Shown piece by piece: positions 22,049-31,999 of a DNA stretch of 64,000 nucleotides. The notes beneath the pieces are model-generated. The model was not told the origin of the DNA. It saw nothing but the letters and a program-made list of their open reading frames with translations, and made no database searches. Every line of letters begins with the position of its first letter. Position 1 is the first letter of the stretch. Both the position numbers and the translations under genes were made by a program. Source of the stretch: Clarkia xantiana subsp. parviflora (taxonomy: Eukaryota; Streptophyta; Magnoliopsida; Myrtales; Onagraceae); contig JAPTYO010000004.1 in NCBI GenBank assembly GCA_036873135.1, positions 40,457,105 through 40,521,104 on the forward strand, written 5' to 3'.

Positions 22049-22490
22049 CTCAGAACTCATACATAAGGCCAGGTTCAATGCTCGCTTCCCGGCGTACGAG
22101 CGTAGTGCTAAAAAAAAGGCCCAGTGACCACGTCTTGAAAACCGATTGGGTTTGACTAAGGGTATGAGCGATGGGGATTGTCACGTTCACCTGTAATTCA
22201 CCGATTCTTGTATTCACTAGGTGGCCACCAGCCGGATATTAGTTGAAGGTTTTGAATACTTGTACGGATGCCTTGGAGAAGTGTTCCTATGTGGAAACTA
22301 GGCAAATGGAGAATTATCAGTTGACCTAGGATACAACGCGGTATAATATATAAATGTTGTTTATAACAGGTTGATTAGAGAAAAGGGAGTCAACGTTCCG
22401 CGGGCGCTACAATACTCCTAACATATGTGTAGCATGATGCCCGTCGTATCCGCCGGTCGCACGGCAAACCTCGTATGAACTATTCGGAAG
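22049..22490 (+). repeat. repeat R2, second copy of R1
   Basis: A diverged direct repeat of about 20960-21410, about 1.09 kb away, lying directly after L1. Non-coding. Suggests tandem LTR-internal units or unequal recombination. Confidence 0.6.
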
Positions 22491-22550
22491 CACGGAGCAG
22501 ATCAAAGGGGAGAAATGTTGATGCGGATTTGGACAGAAATACATTAACAG

Positions 22551-23162
22551 TGTTGGATTACGGGGACGTAATACTAGGAAACACTAAATTCAAGTACGTG
22601 CTAGTAATCACAATTACGCAGCGGATGAATTCGCACATACTTTTAGTCGATTCCTTTGCCCAAGATGTTGTGGATGGAGTTCACGATCCACTACTCGGAA
22701 CCTCGTGCAAGTTCTTAGAAAGAAGTCCCACGAAGTATAGCTCCACAACAAATCCTCTAATCAGGTCTTCGTCGGGGACATATCCTCGGATTGATTACTC
22801 GAAACAAATTTGGCACACCCTTGGTGATGAACAAGGTCCGGTCGAATATTGTACTAAGGAGTGAGGGAAATTCACTCCAATTTACTCTTAAGGAGAGTTA
22901 TGAAATTGTATTGTGAAAATCCCAATACACCTCTATATATAGGAGGAATGGAGTGGACAAAAGTCCACTCCATTCTATGAAGTACTAATATTCGGTCGGC
23001 CACCTCCATGTATAAGGGAGGCCCAATTTTGGGCCTCTCATGTCATTAGGGAATTGGGTCAGGCCCAATTACCCTAATGTGACATTTACCCAATTGACTT
23101 AGGTAACATATACATATATTAACGGGCAACCATTTACGGCGCCCGTACACGTTATGCTAACA
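22551..23162 (-). repeat. copia LTR copy L2 (-), possible solo LTR
   Basis: On the - strand it starts TGTTAGCATAACG and ends CGTAATCCAACA, 612 bp. No primer site or polypurine tract adjoins it. The flanks AACAG (left) and AACAT (right) agree at 4 of 5 bases, consistent with an aged solo LTR. Confidence 0.55.
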
Positions 23163-23194
23163 AACATGCACCCTCCATTCCTGCGAGTGGGAGC

Positions 23195-23790
23195 TGTAAG
23201 CATATGGTGATGGGCGCCGTAATTGGTAGATCATAATATGTATAGTTTACCTAATGAACTTGGGTAAATGTCACATTAGGGTAATTGGGCTAGACCCAAA
23301 TCCCAATTGACATGGGAGGCCCAAAATTGGGCCTCCCCAATTACATAGGCCGGCCGAAATATAGAGAGGGGGTAAAGTGGACTTTTGTCCACTCTAATCC
23401 TCCTATAAATAAGAGGTGTTAGGGAAATTTTAGGGTTAATCATAATTCCCTCACAAGAGAGTTTTAAAGAGAAAAACCCTCCTCCCACACCAAGTGTTTC
23501 GGCCGAACCGCATATTCCACCAAGGGTGTGCCAAATTTCTTTCGAGCAAACTCTCCAGAGATCTGTCCCCGTGCCAAGAATCGATCAGAGGATTTGCTGT
23601 GGAGCTGCACCACGTAGGGCTTCTCTAACAAGAATCTCTACGGGTCCCGACCGAAGTATCGCGAACTCCCTCGAGCAAGGATCATGGACTACGGTTACTC
23701 TTGAGGTATGTGTAAACTTTCCGCTGCGTAATTGATATTACTAGAACATACCATGTTTAAGTTCCGTAGTGATTACTCCCCGTAATCTAA
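23195..23790 (+). repeat. copia LTR copy L3 (+)
   Basis: Begins TGTAAGCATATGG after GCGAGTGGGAGC (purine tract) and carries CCTATAAATAAG near 23401. The 3' edge is degraded. Forms an inverted repeat with L4. Confidence 0.6.
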
Positions 23791-23796
23791 AAGTAT

Positions 23797-24210
23797 AGTC
23801 TCCACAGCAAAGCCTCTGATCGATTCTTGGCAGGGACAGATCTCCGGAGTGATTCGCTCAAAGAAAATTGGCACACCCTTGGTGTTGGTGATGTTTGACC
23901 GAATATGGTGTGTGTTAGGGAGGAGGATTTTCTCTCAAATCACCACAAATGAGGAATTGTGAATTACCTTAATAAAATCTCTAACACTCCCTATTTATAG
24001 GAGGAGCAACATGGACAAAAGTCCACTTTGCCCACTCCTAATATTCGGCCGGCCTTGGTGTATAAGGGAGGCCCAATTTTGGGCCTCTCATGTCAATTGG
24101 GATTTAGGTCAAGCCCAATTTCCCTAATGTGACATTTACCCAATTGTCTTAGCTAACATATACATATTAATGGGCTTCCATTTACGGCGCCCAATCACCT
24201 TATGCTAACA
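23797..24210 (-). repeat. copia LTR copy L4 (-)
   Basis: On the - strand begins TGTTAGCATAAGG. It is the inverted counterpart of L3 with almost no spacer, missing the last roughly 150 bp of a full LTR. Confidence 0.6.
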
Positions 24211-24785
24211 GTTACCCCGTCGGGGAAACGCGTGTCTATAAGTTCCTAGATGAATGGGTGCGACGATTTGTCGCTGAGGCAATGTAGGGCCTTTCCTTTA
24301 GACTCTTTCATCTTTTTTGCAATCAATTCCTCTATCTCTTCAGTCGTCATGGGTGCCCTTGGAAGGGCAGCGTCCATGTCGTTAGTGGTTTGTTCGTATT
24401 CTGTCTGATAAGGCTGTTGGTAAGGACTTTGATAATATTAGTATTCATATGGAGCTGGTGATTGTCGCCTCCATGCTTGGGGCGTTGGCATGCGTTCTTG
24501 CCTCTCTCTTGCGTAGTCTGCTCCTGCTAGGGCATAATTATAATATTGTGGTGGGGGTGGCATTGACGCCAGGCTTGCATCTTTATGCATTGGCCTTTGT
24601 CTTTAAGGTGTAGGTGTTGGCACCTGCCTTGCATTGTCCTGCCTTAGCAGTTGCCTTGCCTCTCTTGGAGTAGGCGCTTACCTTTTTGGATTGAATCCTT
24701 CCGACCTTGCAATTCCTTCAACCTCTCTTGGAGGGACTTGGTAGCTTGAGCTAAAGTGCGGTGGTCTGTGACCCCTTACTCTCAT
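24211..24785 (-). pseudogene. gag fragment of gag-type Tat element
   Basis: On the - strand a segment matches F's Gag before the capsid core (Thr-Thr-Glu-Glu-Ile-Glu-Glu, Leu-His-Cys-Leu-Ser-Asp), preceded by a Gln/Pro/Tyr-rich stretch. It is cut by stops, including one after His-Pro-Phe. It ends abruptly at both sides: against L4 on the left and the truncated LTR of element C on the right. Confidence 0.6.
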
Positions 24786-24789
24786 GGCG

Positions 24790-25205
24790 TTCCTGTACGT
24801 TTTCCACCTTGATGACGGTATACGTTTTCCTTCATACCGACATCAAAGCATTCAAAACTGGGCATGATCCTTTGGTTCCCTATAAATAGGGGCCTAGGTC
24901 TCTCATTTGAGGACAAGTCTCTCATTCTGGCATTATGTGCTCTGACTTCTCTCTAAAAGGCTTTCTCTCTCTAGAGATTTTGACTTGAGTGTCGGAGAGG
25001 GCCCAACCAGCATTCCCCTCCTCTCCCACGCTGGTTACTGCCCCTTCTGCAGGATCCGAATTTCGAGAGATCAAAGCCGAGAAGTTGAAGACTAAGTTCG
25101 AGGATCGTGTTTCAGGGATTGCGGCGTACCCGTTCCTGTACACACATCCATAGCCCGTTTGTGGAATAGAAGCCCAAAGCTACCCAAGTGGAAGTAGACT
25201 TAACA
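24790..25205 (+). repeat. Element C 5' LTR (5'-truncated)
   Basis: From about 24810 it is homologous to D's LTR (read on the - strand), sharing GGGCATGATCCTT, CCCTATAAATAGGGGCCTAG and GGGCCCAACCAGCATTCCCC. The U3 start is missing. TATA box CTATAAATAGG near 24881. Ends CTTAACA. Confidence 0.75.
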
Positions 25206-25207
25206 TT

Positions 25208-25222
25208 TGGCGCCGTCAGCGT
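25208..25222 (+). other. Element C primer binding site
   Basis: TGGCGCCGTCAGCGT, two bases after the LTR end. Confidence 0.85.
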
Positions 25223-25256
25223 GATTCGAACAAAAAGCCATTCCATACCGCAAGCT

Positions 25257-25556
25257 ATGACAGGAAGACGAACGAAGAAGGCGGGTGCAAGCAAGCCAAA
25301 GCCGACAAGAAGCCAACCAGGACGTTCTCACATTCCAGACGCAGAGTCTACCGCCTCATCCATGCCAACCGCAAACGTGCCTTCCGCACAGCATGGCCTT
25401 AAAGTCCAAAATACAGCATACATTGCATGCCATCTGGAAAAGATGGCAAACGTACATATGATCCATGGAGACTTTGATGTTGAAAACGAGAAGTCGTACG
25501 AGCAAGAAGTGTACGTTGCAAAGACAATGCACAAGTCCCATGATACCAACATGGAG
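25257..25556 (+). pseudogene. Element C gag N-terminus, first part (split by D)
   Basis: ATG 25257 opens a frame whose start (Met-Thr-Gly-Arg-Arg) matches D's Gag N-terminus. It then jumps to sequence resembling the Gag end and protease start (Met-Ile-His-Gly-Asp). Element D inserted at 25557; across the TGGAG duplication the frame runs on without shift from 35687 to a TGA at 36200-36202. So this ORF was open when D landed. Confidence 0.65.
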
Positions 25557-26206
25557 TGTTGGGTTCGCTTTCACCACTTGGGCTGCTTCGGGATTTTTCC
25601 TTCACGAACAGGCTTCTTCCTTCACGATCGGGCTCGAGATATATGTATAAGGACGGGAACGCCGCAATCCTTAATACACAATCACCGAGCTAGACTTCGA
25701 TCCTCAACCTTGGACTCTTGATATTCGGGTCCTACAAGAAGGGCAGTAACCAGTGTGGGGGGGAATGCTGGTTGGGCCCACTCCGACGCTCAAGTTAGCA
25801 CTTTTAGAGAGAGAAATCCTTAGAGAGAAGTCATAGCATTTCAAGTCCAAAAGTGAGGGAAATATTCCAAATGGGAGACCTAGGCCCCCTATTTATAGGG
25901 AACCTAAGGATCATGCCCAGTTTGGGATTACCTGATGTCGGTATGTAAGGAAGACGTATACCGTCATCAAGGCGGACTATGTATGCACTGACTTCCCGCA
26001 CTTGCCAATTTAATCGGGGTGAGCGTATGAGGTAAGACGGTAATCCGGACCTCCGGATCACCTTAGGGCAATCCGGAAGTCCTTCGGCCCGGGAATTACG
26101 CGTATCCCGGACCGTTTTTAGACTTATGTGTCCTGTAAAAGAGTTTTGGGATATTTTACGAGGCCCGAAATGTAAATACGAACCCGAATTGGACAGATAT
26201 CTAACA
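25557..26206 (-). repeat. Element D 3' LTR
   Basis: 650 bp, matching 34945-35681 but lacking about 90 bp of inverted units found there. On the + strand starts TGTTGGGTTCGC, ends ATCTAACA. CTATTTATAGGG near 25890 holds the minus-strand TATA box. Confidence 0.94.
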
Positions 26207-26223
26207 TTTTCCCCCGAGTCAAG
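26207..26223 (-). other. Element D polypurine tract
   Basis: On the - strand GACTCGGGGGAAAA directly before TGTTAGATATC. Confidence 0.8.
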
Positions 26224-27569
26224 TAGTGGTTCAAAACCCGTACTTGACTCTTTTCAAATATAAGATACTCGTCCAATTTAGGTTCGGTACTGACCTCAGG
26301 GGTGGCCTGTTCGTCAATTCGAATGTTGAGATCTTATATTTGACCAACTTTTAATTTTTCGCCGTACGTACGTAATCTGTTTACAAGGTTAGCGTAGCGG
26401 ATAATATGCGTACAATGATATGTATTATGATAATATCATGGTGTATGAAATAAGTGTGTAACACGTTGTCAATATGTAAATGATGATAGCGTAGTAAACG
26501 AATAACGTAATCATGTAAGAAGCAAAACACTTAGAGTAATATGAAATTGGAGAACATGTATGCATTATGAAGCATGATGTAAATATGAAAAATGATGCAA
26601 GCATGTAATATGAGGTAATTATGGAAAGTGATGCAAACATTCAATCCATACTTAGATTTATAAAAGTAATCACGCGACTATCGTGAATTTGTATTATGTA
26701 CGTATAAAGGCAATAATCATGCATGACGATCTACGAAGGGCGCTATGTAATAATAGAGAGCATGTATGTAAAAGAAGTATAGGAGAGATGCAAGTATGTG
26801 ATACTAAGGACTTGTATGAAAATAAATATTAGTTTAGTCCTTAGCACATGGTGTAGGCACTATTAATGAGAATTAGGAGAGAGAATACCCATTATTTTGC
26901 ATCCTTAATAGATAAATCCTCAAGAAGCTCTCCATTTTTAAAGAAGAGGAAATTCATGGAGGTGTGAATTTGGAGTAATCTCATCACATTTGACATCGAT
27001 CAAGATCGAATCCGGGCAAGGAGGGAATCGAGACGGCGCGTGAGGCAATTGGCAGCGGCGCTTGAGGGCGGTGGTGGCGGCGCGTGCGGACGACGGCGGC
27101 GCGTGGATCTTCGGGTGAGGGCGAGTAGCAATTCGGACTTGTTTCGTGTCGGTGAGTCTAATTTCGTATATGGCTAGACCTTTCGTGACTTCATTTGGCC
27201 TTGATTTAGACTTGAAATCATCATGTACCTAGTTATCTTATCATGCATATAAGGTGTTTGATGAAATGCATTAGAATATTTAGCACCAAATCGGCCAAAA
27301 TTTTCAAAAGTGCTGAAAATTTTAGAAAAGTGTAAATGAATCGTTATACTTCCCTTCCGCATAGCGTCCATTGTTGACATGTTTTCCCATGCCTTAGTTG
27401 TTGTTTTAGCATGCTCGATATTGATGGTCGGTAGTCGTACGTACATGGCCGTCCATGGTTGTATGTTGGTAATGATAGCATAGATGTTGTCGTATGAGCT
27501 TTATCGATGAGCGTCGTAGGAATATTCAAGAAGCATTGTGTAGAAGTCGATAGTAGCTAATCGATGGAT
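26224..27569. other. Element D region between LTR and antisense gene
   Basis: AT-rich non-coding sequence, with a GC-rich block at about 27020-27130 (repeated GGCGGCG and GGCGCGTG). Element F has a GC-rich block at the same relative place (44040-44330). Possibly the promoter-proximal leader of the antisense gene. Confidence 0.45.
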
Positions 27570-28202
27570 GTAATCCACCCTTGTCGGCATGTACGTACGT
27601 ACATAGAAACACTTAGAAAATATTTTCCTCTTGTTGACATGTATGTACGTACATGAAAACACTTAGAAAATATTTTTCACTTGTCGACATGCATCATTGT
27701 CGACATGCATCATTGTCGACATGTATGTACGTACATGTAAACACTTAGAAAATATTTTTCACTTGCCGACATGTATGTATGTACATGAAAACACTTAGAA
27801 AATATTTTCTTCTCGTCGACATGCATCCTTGTCTACATGTATGTACGTACATGTAAACACTTAGAAAATATTTTTCACTTGTCGACATGCATCCTTGTCG
27901 ACATGTATGTACGTACATGTTAACACTTAGAAAATATTTTTCACTTGTCGACATTTATGTATGTACATGAAAACACTTAGAAATTATTTTCTTCTCGTCG
28001 ACATGCATCATTGTCGACATGTATGTATGTACATGTAAACACTTAGAAAATATTTTTCACTTGTCGACATGTATGTATGTACATGAAAACACTTAGGAAA
28101 TATTTTCTTCTCGTCGACATGCATCCTTGTCGACATGTATGTACGTACATGTAAACACTTAGAAAATATTTTTCACTTGTCGACATGTATGTACATACAT
28201 AG
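27570..28202. repeat. palindromic tandem array of element D
   Basis: About ten units combining ATGTATGTACGTACAT (self-complementary), GTCGACATG and AAACACTTAGAAAATATTTTT. Spacing alternates between about 50 and 65-85 bp. Lies directly upstream of the first antisense exon. Confidence 0.92.
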
Positions 28203-28295
28203 AGCTTGCATACTGACTGGCTTGTTACTTGTAATTTTCAGGATTCCGAGTTACGCGGTCTTCTTTTCCGAGTTAGTCTTCTTGTCGTGGTTATC

Positions 28296-30722
28296 ATGAG
28301 TAAGTCTTCTATCCCCGTTCCGCGAGTGACATTATGTCCAGATGTTGGTGACGAGCCGGGTATCAATACAGTTGAGTCTCTTAAGGATACGACGAAGGAT
28401 GTGAGTTACTTCTTCAATTATATTGACGAAGACGTGTTTGAGCCATACGCGACTTATTGTGGACTTGATTCTGCTTTGGAGGCTATTCTTCCTTACGACG
28501 TGCTTCCGGACTCCAAGAAAGGGCAAGTTACTATTCCTCCAAGTGATCTATCCGCAATTTATACCTCATAGATTAAGGAAGGTCTTCTCTTTCCCTACTG
28601 TCCTGACTTGGTGGACCTTTGCCGCTATTACCGGATATCACCCTTGAGCCTATCTCCTGCTGGCCTTCGTGTATGGAGCTGTTTTCGAGTTTTGTTCCAT
28701 AAGTAATCTTGGCAATATTCTACCACTCTTTTCTGATGCTTCTATCAACTGATGTGTCCAGACGCCACGGGGTTATGTGGGATGAAGATGCGTTGGCCGA
28801 ATTTGAAAGATAAGGGTTTCGAGAGGCTTGGTCTTGGGGATGCCGAGTGGAATCACAAACAACGTCTAGCCGCCTCCGCTGATCGTTCTGGTTCTCATTG
28901 GCGACACCACTACTTCTTTGTATGTGATGTCGGGACTACTTGGGATGTTGAGAGCGTGGAGAAGGCTGATCCGGCTCCTGTTTTTTCTGACCTTTCCTTG
29001 GATGATAGAGAGGCGGTGAAGATCATCTTTTGATGTCAACAAGAACGCCGTTATCTTTGTCTATTGCGTGCTTCAGATCAGGATTTGATTGATGCCGGGA
29101 TTCATATACTTCCTTCTGAAGATTTGGTATGTTGATATCTTTTATAACATGTACTATGTTGCAATGTAGGTCGTTTTGATGGAAAAAGCTCGTCTTTGCA
29201 GACAGTTAATGCTCGTGACAACCTGCCTGTTGGGCGTCGTGCTCGTAATGTTGCCCCCACTATTCCTGAAGGTTTTGGACATGATCAGGCAAGGGACCAA
29301 AAAGTGAGGCATCTTCTTGTACCTTTTGGTTGTCTTACTGATTTTTTCACGTTTTGTTATATCCACGTTGTCTTTGTTCCTTTAGGTAACTCCGTGCATG
29401 TGACTGAGCGGGTTGTTGCGGTACCTGCCACTAGTGTTCCTCCCAAGAGATTTGTCGCGGGGGCGTGTCCCTCGAGTGACCCGAAGCGTTCTAAACCGAG
29501 TGCGGCTGTTCCAGCTCCTTCTTGCGATAAAGGGATGATAGTTGAGAGTCGCACGATAGCGCCTTCTGCCCCCCGGTCGAGGGACCGTCCCGAGGAGGAG
29601 CGCCCTTCCCGCCGAGGTATGCATTGTTCTACTTGACATACTCCTTATACTTAGTATATTTTGCTAATGTCTTCTTTGTTTTACTTTGTTCTTATTGTAG
29701 CGTTGCCACATATTAAGCGTGATGATTTGATCCTTTCTTACGGGATTGACGTTTCCGGAGAAAACTGGTCACCTTTCTCCGCTGGTAGTCTTCATTTCCC
29801 AAAGGATTCCAAACATAGCACTTCAGGAGTTGGTGTGCGTGTGCTTCAAAGATGTGTTCCTCCCGGTGATCATGACGTCAAACCGTCTACTGATGAGGAG
29901 GCACAGGCATATGTTGAGATCGGCCTGGCTGAATTTGCGCCGGTAAATTTTACTTTAACTTCTTACCTTCCTGATATACACGTATTCTTTGTTGTTGTTG
30001 TTGATCATGATCGTTCTGTTTGTTGTAATTAGGCTATTTCAAGGATGATGAACATGTCTTCCTTTGTGCTGGAGCTTGTAAGTGAGAGGAAGGCTGCTAT
30101 CAAAAAGTGCAGTACAGTTTCCCGCGAGCTTGCACAGTCTGAAGAGGAAGTGCAGAATTTGAACTCCAAGGTAGCCGATATTGATGTGCGTATTGCTGCT
30201 CGCCGTGTCCATGCTGAGCAACTTGAGGCCGAGATTGCTGCTATCAAGCAGCAAATTGCGGAGAACAACAGTGTTCATGATGCCGCACTTGCTTCCGTTC
30301 GTGACGAGGCACACAGAGCGGGTGTTAAGAAGGGATTGGCTGAGTATCCTAGTACCCCTGCCTATTCTGCCTCTGTCCTTGCTGCTGCTAAAGCGGATCT
30401 TGCACCCTTGGTTGATGAGTTTGCCAAAGATTACATTGGCAGAGTACATGCACTTGCCCCCGGGTTTCCATTCGACAAGCTGGGTCCTTATTCTTCTTTT
30501 GCTGTTGGCCATGTTGCGGATTTGCAATGTAAGGCAGCTGAAGCGGCTTCTATTGCCTTGACCTTTGGATATGACAATGCTGATGTTGAACTTGGTGTTT
30601 ATTTTCTGGACATGTTGTCTTTGTCCTTTGGAGGTGATGATATGTTTGAGGCTTTTTCCCAAACCTTTATTTTTGTTTTTGCTTTGTATGGAGCTCCGTC
30701 CTTTGGACCTGTCTTTCAATAA
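28296..30722 (+). pseudogene. Element D long antisense gene, six exons, broken
   Basis: Probable exons 28296-28702, 28762-29126, 29170-about 29304, 29386-29616, 29701-29942 and 30033-30722, with GT-AG introns; the first junction and exon-3 donor are uncertain. The N-terminal part (Phe-Pro-Tyr-Cys-Pro-Asp-Leu, Tyr-Tyr-Arg-Ile-Ser-Pro, Ala-Gly-Leu-Arg-Val-Trp) resembles the plant domain named putative gypsy-type transposon (PF04195), as in F. The middle is basic and Ser/Pro-rich; the C-terminal exon is a coiled coil plus a conserved tail (Phe-Pro-Phe-Asp-Lys-Leu-Gly). In-frame stops TAG 28569-28571 and TGA at 29031-29033 break it, although reading frame and homology continue past both. Confidence 0.65.
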
Positions 30723-31912
30723 TAAAAATCATGTGATACTTTGTTAGTAATATTTCATACCTTGAGTATCCATGTTGTCCGTAAGCTACGGACTTGGAAA
30801 ATAGGATAGGTATCCTTAGATGACTAACTTAATGTCCAGATGAGTGCCCCTCTTGGTTAAAACCCAAGGCATGGCAAGATGTGTATGCTAGATACTTGTA
30901 GTGTTGTAAGTAGTAATGTACTTGGCGCGGGCACTTGGCACTCGGCACTAGCACTTGACATATAGCAGTGTCATCTTGACGAAGCAAGACTTAAGTTTAT
31001 ACCGTCTCTTAGTTCCACTCTAAGGCGACGTTGTTACAACATTTTTCTTGTTTATTTTGCTGTTTATGCGTTAAATGCTAAAGAGCAAGATAACGTTATA
31101 CAAGACTCGACTTGTAAATTTGATGAGTTTTGTATAAGTTTTTCTTTGAAAAGCGTATAACATGAAGCTATCCCTTTTCGGGCTTAAGTCTTCATGATGT
31201 ATGAACTCTTAAGAGAGCATGCATACTTTGAGTATGTGGGGTTGTCGTCTATTAAGAGGATTCCCGCCACAGTGGGGTGATCAGTCCCATCATTGCATTT
31301 GACGCATCCTGTTTTAATTCAGGGAATGGCTTATAAACATGAGGATTTGCTCGAAGGACTTCACAACATGTCATTTTTTAGAAGTAAACATGAGGTTTGC
31401 ATTCTTGGAAAGGATGTCGCAACATGTTACTTTTGATAGATGTGATCATGGGTATTGTCCTTTTGAGGAGGATATTGCACCATGTCACTTTTTGGAATAT
31501 TGCATGATATTGCTTTTGAATTTGTTGAAGATGCATTTGCTGAAGTCGCCAATTATAAGTTGCATGGCGTGATGATTATGAGTAGTATGCACGTTGTTTT
31601 CTACTTGATGTTAATCCAGAGTATAATGCATAATGTAGAGATGTACCTACGAAAGTAAATTGAACATCATTAGATACTTGTCGTGTTTACAATGGCTTCG
31701 CGGGAAGGCGTCTATTGATCGCTTCTTCCGAAATACTACTGATTACAAAGGCATGAACTGCACTTATATTCCTAAAGTGCACTGAAAAAGATAGATTAAA
31801 AGTGGAAAGTCTATCTCCCTCAGATATATCTCGGCCGTTTGTTGTTCGCGACATAGCTTCCCAGAGCTCCATGCGCGATAAATTCTTCAATCTCCATCCT
31901 CAAGGTTTAAAC
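30723..31912. other. Element D region between convergent genes
   Basis: Non-coding. Includes imperfect repeats of about 60 bp at 31340-31500 built on CAACATGT(C/T)A(C/T)TTTT. The stretch near 31600-31690 is homologous (inverted) to 37255-37330 in element C. Confidence 0.45.
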
Positions 31913-31955
31913 AACCATTGGTACTATGCCCCCAAGTTTGGTGATATTGGCACCA
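31913..31955 (-). pseudogene. second zinc-knuckle remnant of D gag2
   Basis: In a frame shifted relative to the main ORF, sequence beyond its TGA encodes Trp-Cys-x2-His-x4-His-x4-Cys, the same knuckle as F's gag2 end. A TGA at the main ORF's end (matched by an Arg codon in element C) and a frameshift separate it from gag2. Confidence 0.6.
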
Positions 31956-31999
31956 TTCTTCAACATCCCTCCCTAAGAAGGTGTTTCGGGCTCAAGTGG

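Noticed and set aside
22475..22864. 129-residue plus-strand ORF
   Set aside because: It spans repeat R2 and the antisense of LTR copy L2 and has no domain; fortuitous.
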